Shown here in pieces: positions 7,136-12,861 of a DNA stretch of 15,167 nt. The stretch comes from Oscillospiraceae bacterium (lineage in GTDB: Bacteria > Bacillota > Clostridia > Oscillospirales > Oscillospiraceae). Made by a program: the position numbers and the translations under genes. The notes beneath the pieces were generated by a model, which was not told the origin of the DNA, made no database searches, and saw nothing but the letters and a program-made list of their open reading frames with translations. The stretch's first letter is position 1, and the number at the start of each line of letters is the position of its first letter. The stretch covers positions 1 to 15,167 of the forward strand of contig JAQXJQ010000044.1 of NCBI GenBank assembly GCA_029009035.1, written 5' to 3'.

Positions 7136-7381
7136 AGGCGCGGTATCCTGGGGCGCTGGGCAGCCTTGCCACTGAGCTGTGCGGCAGCAAATACGAAGCA
7201 AACAGAGTATCCCTTTTGGTGCGCCGGTGATAGACGATGAAACCGAAGTGTGCCAAGCGGGATACATAAGGGGGCAACCCTTATGCGACTCTTTGGTGAC
7301 TTTCTGGTCGGGCAGAAAGTCACCCGTCGGAGACAAACTGAAAGGGCCTGCTGCAGAATAAGCATTCTGCAACAGGCCCTT
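7136..7381 (+). repeat. 246-base hairpin element, copy R2
   Basis: By eye about 90 percent identical to the reverse complement of 14012-14257. Roughly 130 bases of conserved linear sequence are followed by three hairpins: CATAAGGG/CCCTTATG (7265-7285), GACTTTCTG/CAGAAAGTC (7298-7321) and a terminal stem at 7342-7381. It ends directly at the azlD stop codon on the opposite strand. It encodes no transposase, so a MITE- or REP-like repeat is the best description. A 60-codon open frame (7179-7361) is only partly kept in the other copy, which shifts frame, so it is not called as a gene. Confidence 0.85.
7342..7381 (-). terminator. Terminator of azlC-azlD formed by the end of repeat R2
   Basis: An 18-base stem (AAGGGCCTGCTGCAGAAT with ATTCTGCAACAGGCCCTT) around a four-base loop. 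Its one mismatch is a G-U pair when read on the minus strand. It begins four bases after the azlD stop and is followed on that strand by TTTCAGTTT. It can also end plus-strand transcripts, which would meet TGTTTTTATT. Confidence 0.8.
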
Positions 7382-7385
7382 GTTT

Positions 7386-7715
7386 TTATTTGAACACCAC
7401 CTGAACAAGGACCATATAGAGGACGGTCCCTCCCAGAATGGAGATCAGATCGTTCTTCTTCCACAGATGCACCAGCACCACCGCCACGCAGGCGATGAGG
7501 GAGGGCGCCCAACCGGAGGGCGAAGCAAAGCTCACCCCCCGCAGGCAGTAGACGATGAGCATGGCAATAATGGCGGGGGGCAGATATTTCCCCAGATAGA
7601 GTACCACCCGGGGCACCTCGTTTCCCCGCCCGAACAGCAGGAAGGGCAGCGCACGGGTCAAAAATGTGACCAGAGCCATCACCGCGATCCCCACGGCGGC
7701 ATACAAAGGCGTCAT
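7386..7715 (-). CDS. azlD: AzlD-family branched-chain amino acid transport subunit
   Basis: 109 residues, almost wholly hydrophobic, with about four membrane segments (near 4-24, 42-62, 68-85 and 90-107). The family signature TFLTRALPFLLFGRG lies at 17-31 and the YLPPAI motif at 44-49. It is the small partner of AzlC; the pair exports branched-chain amino acids and analogues such as 4-azaleucine (known from Bacillus and from BrnFE of Corynebacterium). Its ATG overlaps the azlC stop by four bases (ATGA type), so the two are translationally coupled. Length is normal. Confidence 0.93.
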   Translation of the reverse strand: MTPLYAAVGIAVMALVTFLTRALPFLLFGRGNEVPRVVLYLGKYLPPAIIAMLIVYCLRGVSFASPSGWAPSLIACVAVVLVHLWKKNDLISILGGTVLYMVLVQVVFK

Positions 7716-8437
7716 ATACGCTCCTCCTCTCTCTCCGGCAGGGCATTTTCCGGCTTCTCCAGCGCAGGCCGCCGCACCAGCAGTCCCGCCACCAGCACCA
7801 CCAGCGCGGGGATGAGGAACCGTCCGTTCTCACCGCCGAAGAGGAGCAGGCACACCAGCGTGCCTCCCGCTCCCAGCAGCGCGGGAAAATGGCTCTTCGC
7901 GTTCTGCCACTGTCCCACGGCAATGACGATGAACAGCGCCGTCATGGCAAAGTCGATGCCCTCGGTGTTGATGGTGATGAGGGACCCCGCCACCGAGCCG
8001 ATGAGGCTGCCCAAAATCCAGTAGAGATGGTCCAGAACGGAGATGGCGAAGTAAAAATCCTTCCCGCTCACCCCCTCCGGGGGCTGAACGCCGGACAGCA
8101 GGGCGTAGGTCTCATCGGTCAGGCCAAAGATCATATAGAGCTTGCGCCACCCCATGCCCCGGAACTTCTCCAGCAGGGACAGGCCGTAGACCAGGTGGCG
8201 GAAATTGATCACCAGGGTGAGAAAGGCCATCTGCAGCAGGGGGGCCGACTGATCCAGCAGGGTCACAGCCAGATACTGACCGCTGCCCGCATAGATGGTC
8301 AGGGACATGGCGCAGGCCCAACCCGGGCCGTACCCAATGGCCGCCAGCATCCACCCGAACACGATGCCGATGGCCAGATACCCCATGAACACCGGGATGG
8401 TGTGGGGGAAGGCCGCCCTCAGCGCTTTTCTGTTCAT
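7712..8437 (-). CDS. azlC: AzlC-family branched-chain amino acid permease
   Basis: 241 residues with six or more hydrophobic segments. Family landmarks are the AFPHTIPVFMGYLAIGIVFG start (9-28), SLTIYAGSGQYLAV (45-58), the INFRHLVYGLSL stretch (77-88) and FGLTDETYALL (104-114). It is the large subunit of the AzlCD exporter in the cytoplasmic membrane. The start at 8437 has AAGGTGAG upstream, and a promoter lies at 8479-8507. The charged tail after about residue 225 is probably cytoplasmic. No regulator gene (such as the Lrp-like azlB) is adjacent. Confidence 0.94.
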   Translation of the reverse strand: MNRKALRAAFPHTIPVFMGYLAIGIVFGWMLAAIGYGPGWACAMSLTIYAGSGQYLAVTLLDQSAPLLQMAFLTLVINFRHLVYGLSLLEKFRGMGWRKLYMIFGLTDETYALLSGVQPPEGVSGKDFYFAISVLDHLYWILGSLIGSVAGSLITINTEGIDFAMTALFIVIAVGQWQNAKSHFPALLGAGGTLVCLLLFGGENGRFLIPALVVLVAGLLVRRPALEKPENALPEREEERI

Positions 8438-8478
8438 GCCGTTCTCACCTTCTGCGCAGGAAAATAGTTCATCGCTTT

Positions 8479-8507
8479 ATATTACTAAATTGCCGCTTTT
8501 TTTGCAA
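8479..8507 (-). promoter_or_regulatory. Promoter for azlC-azlD
   Basis: On the minus strand TTGCAA (8507-8502), exactly 17 bases and TAATAT (8484-8479), about 40 bases ahead of the azlC start. Confidence 0.7.
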
Positions 8508-8531
8508 GTACATCTCTTAACAGTTTATTCA

Positions 8532-8560
8532 TTGTATTTCACAGCAGTTTTGGCTATAAT
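8532..8560 (+). promoter_or_regulatory. Promoter upstream of the hairpin region and lipid kinase
   Basis: TTGTAT (8532-8537), 17 bases, then a perfect TATAAT (8555-8560). A transcript from here would carry the whole structured region 8571-8817 as a leader of more than 300 bases before the lipid kinase start at 8898. Confidence 0.65.
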
Positions 8561-8610
8561 AATGTCTGCTGAATAAACCGCAGGGCGGTTTATTCACCCG
8601 GCAAGGGCCG
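8555..8610 (+). repeat. Direct repeat, copy 1
   Basis: These 56 bases, starting at the TATAAT, match 8817-8872 at about 44 of 56 positions by eye (shared TATAATAAT, GCTGAA and CCCGGCAAG). Copy 1 contains a perfect 11-base hairpin (GAATAAACCGC/GCGGTTTATTC, 8571-8595) that copy 2 has lost. Confidence 0.7.
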
Positions 8611-8613
8611 CGC

Positions 8614-8817
8614 AATTTCGCAAAACCAGCTAAAATGAGCTGTTTTTGCGAAATTCAGACATTGTTACAATGCGTATTTCCATCGGTGTGGTTCGCCACA
8701 TCGATGGAATGTGCAAGGGTTTTGCGCAAATCCGCGCAAAACCCTTGCACTTGAACAAAGCCACTGCGTCTTGAAAACCACGGCTTTCAAGACTTTCGGC
8801 TTTGTTCAGTACGCATT
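8614..8817. repeat. Multi-armed hairpin element between the two direct repeats
   Basis: Hairpin A 8614-8655 (12-base stem AATTTCGCAAAA plus inner AGCT pair) comes first. An eight-base closing stem AATGCGTA/TACGCATT (8669-8676 and 8810-8817) then encloses three hairpins. B is 8678-8709 (14 bases with one mismatch, TTCG loop), C is 8711-8750 (17 perfect base pairs, GTGCAAGGGTTTTGCGC) and D is 8752-8808 (11-base outer stem TGAACAAAGCC, inner TCTTGAAA/TTTCAAGA). There is no credible open frame. It could be a transposase-free mobile repeat whose terminal inverted repeat is the closing stem, or a structured leader RNA of the lipid kinase gene. Confidence 0.6.
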
Positions 8818-8872
8818 ATAATAATATCCGCTGAATCAGCCGCAAAGCGATCTGTTCCCCCGGCAAGTGCGG
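8817..8872 (+). repeat. Direct repeat, copy 2, leading into the lipid kinase gene
   Basis: Diverged copy of 8555-8610. It again begins with TATAAT (8817-8822), but no good -35 lies 16-18 bases upstream, so promoter function is doubtful here. Confidence 0.65.
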
Positions 8873-8897
8873 CAACGATCATTTCATGAGGTGCGCT

Positions 8898-9806
8898 ATG
8901 AAAAAACTGCTTTACATATATAATCCCCACGCAGGCCGTCAGCACTCCCGGGACATTCTCCCCGAAGTGCTGGAAGTCATGGCTGCGCAGGGGTTTGACC
9001 TGACCGTTTTCCCCACCAGAGGCCCCGGCGACGCCACCGAAGCCGCCCGGCGCCTGGGCGGGGAGCATCACCGGGTGGTCTGCTGCGGCGGAGACGGCAC
9101 CCTCAACGAGGTCATCTCCGGGCTTCTGTCTGTGCCGGAGGAACACCGCCCCGTGCTGGGCTATATCCCCATGGGCAGCACCAACGACTTCTCCCGCAGC
9201 CTCGATCTGCCCAAGACCCCCGGAGAGCAGGCTCTGCTTGCCGCCACCGGCGAGGGCCGCTATGTGGATGTGGGCGACTGCTCCGGCCGGGCCTTCTCCT
9301 ACGTCTCCGCCTTCGGCCTGTTCACCGAGGTGTCCTATTCCACCCCCCAGAACATGAAAAATATTCTGGGCCACTTCGCCTATGTGCTGGAGGGCGCCGG
9401 GCAGCTGTTCAACATCCCCGATTACGAGATGACCGTGGTCGCCGACGGCGTGGAGGCCGCAAAGGGCGAATTCATCTACGGCATGGTGGGCAACACCGTA
9501 TCCGTGGGCGGCGTGATGAACCTGCCCCGGGACCAGGTGAAGCTGGACGACGGTCAATTCGAGGTGCTGCTGGTGCGCAAGCCCCGATCCCTCAAGGACT
9601 GGCAGGGCATCCTTGCCGCCATGGCCGATTTGAAGATCCCCTGCTCCGGCCCGGTGGAGGCCTTCTCCGCCCGGGAGATCGTCTTCCACTGCGACCGCCC
9701 GGTGGCCTGGACGGTGGACGGCGAGTTCGGCGGCGAGCGCTGCGGCACCGTGGTCAAAGCCGTCCCCCGCACCATCCGCATCGTCTGCGGCGCGCAGCCC
9801 TGCTGA
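8898..9806 (+). CDS. Diacylglycerol kinase-family lipid kinase (DagK/YegS-like)
   Basis: 302 residues. The DAGK catalytic domain is clear: YIYNPHAGR (7-13 region), CCGGDGTLNEVISGL (62-76, nucleotide-binding GGDGT) and GYIPMGSTNDFSRSL (88-102). A C-terminal beta-rich domain ends in WTVDGEFGG and VRIV-like strands, as usual. Role: ATP-dependent phosphorylation of diacylglycerol or a related lipid, recycling diacylglycerol released by lipoteichoic acid synthesis (DgkB type); the exact lipid cannot be told from sequence. An LTA-synthase-like gene lies 5 kb away (14820). The ATG at 8898 is preferred because GAGGTG precedes it and the protein then starts at the first beta strand; the ATG at 8886 has no ribosome site. 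The stop codon abuts the stop of the convergent TSUP gene. Confidence 0.93.
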   Translation: MKKLLYIYNPHAGRQHSRDILPEVLEVMAAQGFDLTVFPTRGPGDATEAARRLGGEHHRVVCCGGDGTLNEVISGLLSVPEEHRPVLGYIPMGSTNDFSRSLDLPKTPGEQALLAATGEGRYVDVGDCSGRAFSYVSAFGLFTEVSYSTPQNMKNILGHFAYVLEGAGQLFNIPDYEMTVVADGVEAAKGEFIYGMVGNTVSVGGVMNLPRDQVKLDDGQFEVLLVRKPRSLKDWQGILAAMADLKIPCSGPVEAFSAREIVFHCDRPVAWTVDGEFGGERCGTVVKAVPRTIRIVCGAQPC

Positions 9807-10532
9807 TCAGAGCAGGTTCTGCAGCACCGTCACGACACCGGAAACACCCACAAAAATGTAGACCGCTTTGCGCAAAAACTCCGGGTTCATGTGCCGGCCC
9901 ACCAGCGATCCCAGCTTCTGTCCCGCCAGGACCCCCAGAAGTCCCACGCCGATCACGGGCAGCAGGCTTGCCGGAAGCAAGCCGTTGCAGACCCGGGAGG
10001 AGATGACCACCACATTGCAGATGGTGAACACCATATTCATGGTGCCGATGTAGGTGGCGTGATCCTCCGTCGCCGCCACGAAATACAGCGCCAGCGTAGG
10101 CCCGCCAATGGAAAACAGTCCGCCGGTGACTCCCGCCACAGCGCCGCACAGGGCAGCCACAGGCGCCGTGGGACGCACGCGGGCGCGCTTCGACACAAAG
10201 AGGAAGTACGCGGCCAGCAGCATCAAAAAGCAGCCGAAGAGAATGCTCAGCGTCTTGAGATCCATCCCGCCCACCAGGAAGATGATGCCGCCGCTCACCA
10301 CGCTGTTCATCAGCGCGGGCCAGAACACCAGCTTCCAGTTGATGCTGTGCCGGTACTGCCATGCCAAAAGCACGTTGAGAAGCATGCACAGGCAGCAGGA
10401 CACCGACGGCGCCACCGCCATGCCCAGATAGGCGGGCAAGACCAGCATAATGATCACCGCCGCGCCGAATCCGGTGACGGATTGGATGAGCGCCCCCGCC
10501 AGAGCGGCGATCAGCGACATGACATACACCAT
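9807..10532 (-). CDS. TSUP (TauE/SafE) family membrane permease
   Basis: 241 residues, mostly hydrophobic with about seven to eight membrane segments. It carries the two family repeats, each with a glycine-rich motif: QSVTGFGAAV (17-26) and VTGGLFSIGGP (135-145). Members export or import sulfite, sulfoacetate or other small sulfur and organic anions; the substrate here is unknown. The start at 10532 follows TGGAGGATATT; an in-frame upstream ATG (10562) lies inside a hairpin and lacks a site. It is transcribed divergently from selD, with promoters only about 40 bases apart, so a sulfur or selenium oxyanion is an attractive but unproven substrate. Its stop touches the lipid-kinase stop with no terminator between. 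Confidence 0.9.
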   Translation of the reverse strand: MVYVMSLIAALAGALIQSVTGFGAAVIIMLVLPAYLGMAVAPSVSCCLCMLLNVLLAWQYRHSINWKLVFWPALMNSVVSGGIIFLVGGMDLKTLSILFGCFLMLLAAYFLFVSKRARVRPTAPVAALCGAVAGVTGGLFSIGGPTLALYFVAATEDHATYIGTMNMVFTICNVVVISSRVCNGLLPASLLPVIGVGLLGVLAGQKLGSLVGRHMNPEFLRKAVYIFVGVSGVVTVLQNLL

Positions 10533-10540
10533 AATATCCT

Positions 10541-10588
10541 CCAAAAAGAGCCGAACACCCAAAAACCGACGGTTTCCGGGCGTTCGGC
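10541..10588 (-). promoter_or_regulatory. Leader hairpin with T-run directly before the TSUP ribosome site
   Basis: On the minus strand GCCGAACGCCC pairs with GGGTGTTCGGC (one G-U), with an inner AAACC/GGTTT stem, then TCTTTTT and at once the GGAGG of the TSUP gene. It has the form of an intrinsic terminator in a 5' leader (attenuator) or a 5' stabilising stem, since transcription should begin near 10594. Confidence 0.6.
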
Positions 10589-10600
10589 CTTGCTGCGCCC

Positions 10601-10629
10601 ATTATAGTCCCCCCTCCCCTTTTTGTAAA
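10601..10629 (-). promoter_or_regulatory. Promoter for the TSUP gene
   Basis: On the minus strand TTTACA (10629-10624), 17 G-rich bases and a perfect TATAAT (10606-10601). Confidence 0.7.
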
Positions 10630-10646
10630 GTTCGCAAAAGCGGCGG

Positions 10647-10675
10647 TTTCCATTTCCCGCGGAATGTGATATACT
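10647..10675 (+). promoter_or_regulatory. Promoter for the selD operon
   Basis: TTTCCA (10647-10652), 17 bases and TATACT (10670-10675) with an extended TGA just before it. It is back-to-back with the TSUP promoter, so a single regulator site could control both. Confidence 0.65.
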
Positions 10676-10709
10676 TTGGGCAATACAGCACCGACAGGGA
10701 GGGTATTTT

Positions 10710-11735
10710 GTGAGCGAGAAGCTGTTTTGCAAAGGCGGCGGATGCACCGCCAAGCTGGGGGCGGGTATTCTGAGCCGTGTGCTGGAGCGCATCCCCCGGG
10801 GCGAAAAAAATGAAAACCTGCTCATCGGCTATGACAGCAGGGATGACGCCGCCGCCTACCGGCTGGGCGAGGATCTGGCCTATCTCCAGACCCTTGACTT
10901 CTTCCCTCCCATGGTGGACGACCCCTACACCTTCGGGCAGATCGCCGCCGCCAACGCCCTCAGCGACATCTACGCCATGGGCGGCCGGGTATGCACCGCG
11001 CTGAACATCGTGTGCTTCCCGGAGCAGATGGATCTGAACATTCTGGGCGAGATCATGCGGGGCGGCGCGGAAAAGGTCATGGAGGCCGGCGGCGTGCTGG
11101 CCGGCGGCCACTCCATCGCGGACAGCGATGTGAAATACGGCCTGTCGGTCACCGGCGTCGTCCACCCCGACAAGATGTACCCCAACAATGCCGCCCGCGT
11201 GGGCGACCGGCTCATCCTCACCAAGCGGCTGGGCGTGGGCATCCTGTGCACCGCCAACCGGGTGGGCGAGGCTTCTCCCGAGGCAATGGCCGCCGCCATT
11301 GAGTCCATGACCACCCTGAACAAGGGAGCGGCGGAGTGCTGCCGGGAGTTTGACATACACGCCTGCACCGATGTGACCGGATTCGGCTTTCTGGGGCACC
11401 TCCATGAGATGATGGACGGGAAGCACTCCTGCCGCATCCACGCCGGAGCCGTCCCCGTCTTCGGGGAGGCTCTCCGTCACGCCGACGAGTTTCTGCTCAC
11501 GGCGGCGGCCCAGCGCAACCGCAATCATCTGGAGGGCTATGTGCGCTTTGAGCAGATCCCCTTCGCCATGGAGGAGGTCCTCTTCGACCCCCAGACCTCC
11601 GGCGGCCTGCTCATCGCCCTGAGCGCCCGGGAGGCCCCCGCCCTGGAGGCGGCCCTGCAGAACATCGGCCTGCCCGCCCGCGTGGTGGGAGAGGTCCTGG
11701 AAAAAACCGACACGGAAATTCTTGTTTCTATATAA
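10710..11735 (+). CDS. selD: Selenide, water dikinase (selenophosphate synthetase)
   Basis: 341 residues from a GTG start with AGGGAGGG six bases upstream. The enzyme makes selenophosphate from selenide and ATP in the cytoplasm. The catalytic CxxK motif is Cys12-Thr-Ala-Lys15 within GGGCTAK; this is the Cys form, with no in-frame TGA for selenocysteine. ATP-binding and fold motifs follow: IGYDSRDDAAAYRL, DPYTFGQIAAANALSDIYAMGG (about 71-92), GGHSIAD and DVTGFGFLGHLHEM. Neighbours are yedF, DUF3343 and a cysteine desulfurase, not selA/selB/selC. This matches the 'orphan selD' arrangement tied to the labile selenium cofactor of molybdenum hydroxylases. A repeat (11779-11940) separates it from the rest of the cluster. 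Confidence 0.96.
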   Translation: MSEKLFCKGGGCTAKLGAGILSRVLERIPRGEKNENLLIGYDSRDDAAAYRLGEDLAYLQTLDFFPPMVDDPYTFGQIAAANALSDIYAMGGRVCTALNIVCFPEQMDLNILGEIMRGGAEKVMEAGGVLAGGHSIADSDVKYGLSVTGVVHPDKMYPNNAARVGDRLILTKRLGVGILCTANRVGEASPEAMAAAIESMTTLNKGAAECCREFDIHACTDVTGFGFLGHLHEMMDGKHSCRIHAGAVPVFGEALRHADEFLLTAAAQRNRNHLEGYVRFEQIPFAMEEVLFDPQTSGGLLIALSAREAPALEAALQNIGLPARVVGEVLEKTDTEILVSI

Positions 11736-11778
11736 AAAGTCCCAATTCGACCTCATGTTCTCGGATATGCAGTGGGTT

Positions 11779-11940
11779 CAAAGGCTCCCCTGTGTAAGGG
11801 GAGCTGTCAGCCGTCAGGCTGACTGAGGGGTTGTCAATCGGCCAAAAGTGGAAATTGATTAAAAATCAGTGTTTCTCCCGCAAAAACAATCCCTCCGTCA
11901 CGGCTTCGCCGTGCCACCTCCCTTTGCACAAGGGAGGCTT
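11779..11940. repeat. Palindromic MITE-like element between selD and yedF (M1)
   Basis: About 160 bases with imperfect terminal inverted repeats: AAGGCTCCCCTGTGTAAGGG at the left against CTCCCTTTGCACAAGGGAGG at the right. Each end is itself a hairpin (GCTCCCCT/AGGGGAGC, 11784-11804, and CCTCCCTT/AAGGGAGG, 11917-11937). Inside are TCAGCC/GGCTGA (11807-11822) and CACGGC/GCCGTG (11899-11913). No coding capacity. Sequences of this design recur in many gut Bacillota genomes (recalled, not searched). The left hairpin sits 48 bases after the selD stop and lacks a T-run, so read-through into yedF is plausible. Confidence 0.8.
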
Positions 11941-12003
11941 CAGAGCGGCAGTGGCATGGGGAACGCAAAAAGAAACTGGGAGTATAAAAAAGGAGAGTTG
12001 ACC

Positions 12004-12618
12004 ATGATCCAAGTCAATGCCATGGGGGACGCCTGCCCCATCCCCGTTGTAAAAACCAAGAACGCCATCCGGGACTTGGGCGGCTCCGGCACCGTGGAGA
12101 CCCTGGTGGACAATGAGATCGCTGTTCAGAACCTGACCAAAATGGCCAACCAGAAGGGCTACGGCGTGGCGTCGGAACAGCTGGGCGAAGGCTGTTTCAA
12201 GGTCACCATGACCGTGGGCGAAGGGGCCGCCCTGCCCGCCGAAGGGGAGCCCACCTTCTGCGCCCCCATCCCCGCCCACGAAAAGCGAGTGGTGGTGGCC
12301 ATCTCCTCCGACAGGATGGGCGAGGGCAGCGAAGAGCTGGGCCGCACCCTGCTCAAGGGCTTTATCTACGCCCTGGGCCAGCAGGAGACCCTGCCCGGCA
12401 CCATCCTCTTCTACAACGGCGGCGCGGCCATGAGCTGTGAGGGCTCTCCCGCCCTGGAGGATTTGAAGTCCCTCCGGGCGCGGGGGGTGGAGATCCTCAC
12501 CTGCGGCACCTGCCTCAACTACTACGGCCTGACCGACAAGCTGGCGGTGGGCGAGGTCACCAATATGTATGTCATCGCCGAAACCCTGACCGGCGCGGAT
12601 CTGGTGGTCAAACCGTAA
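12004..12618 (+). CDS. yedF: Sulfurtransferase-like selenium metabolism protein YedF
   Basis: 204 residues in two domains. Residues 1-72 are a TusA/SirA fold with the signature DACPIPVVKTKNAI and the conserved Cys11. Residues 95-203 are a DsrE-like domain whose end carries LTCGTCLNYYGL (166-176; Cys167 and Cys170) and VGEVTNMY. This fusion is the YedF family, found beside SelD and thought to carry activated sulfur or selenium as a persulfide or perselenide; the biochemical role is inferred. The ATG at 12004 follows AGGAGA. No clear promoter was found downstream of the repeat M1, so expression probably depends on read-through from selD. Four bases separate it from the DUF3343 gene. Confidence 0.93.
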   Translation: MIQVNAMGDACPIPVVKTKNAIRDLGGSGTVETLVDNEIAVQNLTKMANQKGYGVASEQLGEGCFKVTMTVGEGAALPAEGEPTFCAPIPAHEKRVVVAISSDRMGEGSEELGRTLLKGFIYALGQQETLPGTILFYNGGAAMSCEGSPALEDLKSLRARGVEILTCGTCLNYYGLTDKLAVGEVTNMYVIAETLTGADLVVKP

Positions 12619-12622
12619 GGCC

Positions 12623-12859
12623 ATGCTGAAAAAGACCTTATCCCTCATCATCACCTTTGACGCCACCGCTCAGGCCATGGCTGCGGAAAAGCTGCTCCTG
12701 GCCCGGGGTCTGCCCGGCCGGCTCATCCCCGTCCCCCGTGAGATCACCGCCGGCTGCGGGCTGGCGTGGAAGGCTCCCCCGGAGGCGCGGGCCGAGCTGG
12801 AGCAGGCGCTGGACAATGGCGGAGTCATCCGCGGCGACTCCCACATTCTGGAGGTGTGA
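12623..12859 (+). CDS. DUF3343 small protein (putative Se/S carrier-like)
   Basis: 78 residues, normal for DUF3343. The pattern LIITFDATAQAMAAEKLL near the N-terminus and the conserved core GRLIPVPREITAGCGLAWK (32-50) are recognisable, with a single Cys45 in the GCG motif. Family members sit next to selD, yedF or Class V desulfurase genes and are annotated as putative selenium or sulfur carriers, without direct proof. The gene starts four bases after yedF and stops two bases before the desulfurase start, so the three are translated as a unit. Only a weak AAGG precedes the start, consistent with translational coupling to yedF. Confidence 0.88.
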   Translation: MLKKTLSLIITFDATAQAMAAEKLLLARGLPGRLIPVPREITAGCGLAWKAPPEARAELEQALDNGGVIRGDSHILEV

Positions 12860-12861
12860 GC

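Noticed and set aside
7179..7361. 60-codon open frame inside repeat R2
   Set aside because: The similar frame in R3 changes reading frame after about 30 codons, and the sequence is dominated by hairpins. Conservation is at the DNA/RNA level, not the protein level.
8555..8872. CRISPR array
   Set aside because: Only two diverged copies of a 56-base direct repeat, 262 bases apart, with hairpins between; no regular spacers and no cas genes.
10541..10600. Known riboswitch in front of the TSUP gene
   Set aside because: The leader is too short (about 60 bases) and shows a single hairpin; no recognised aptamer motif is present.
10710..10760. Selenocysteine codon in selD
   Set aside because: The catalytic position is a TGC cysteine (Cys12) and no in-frame TGA occurs, so no SECIS element is needed.
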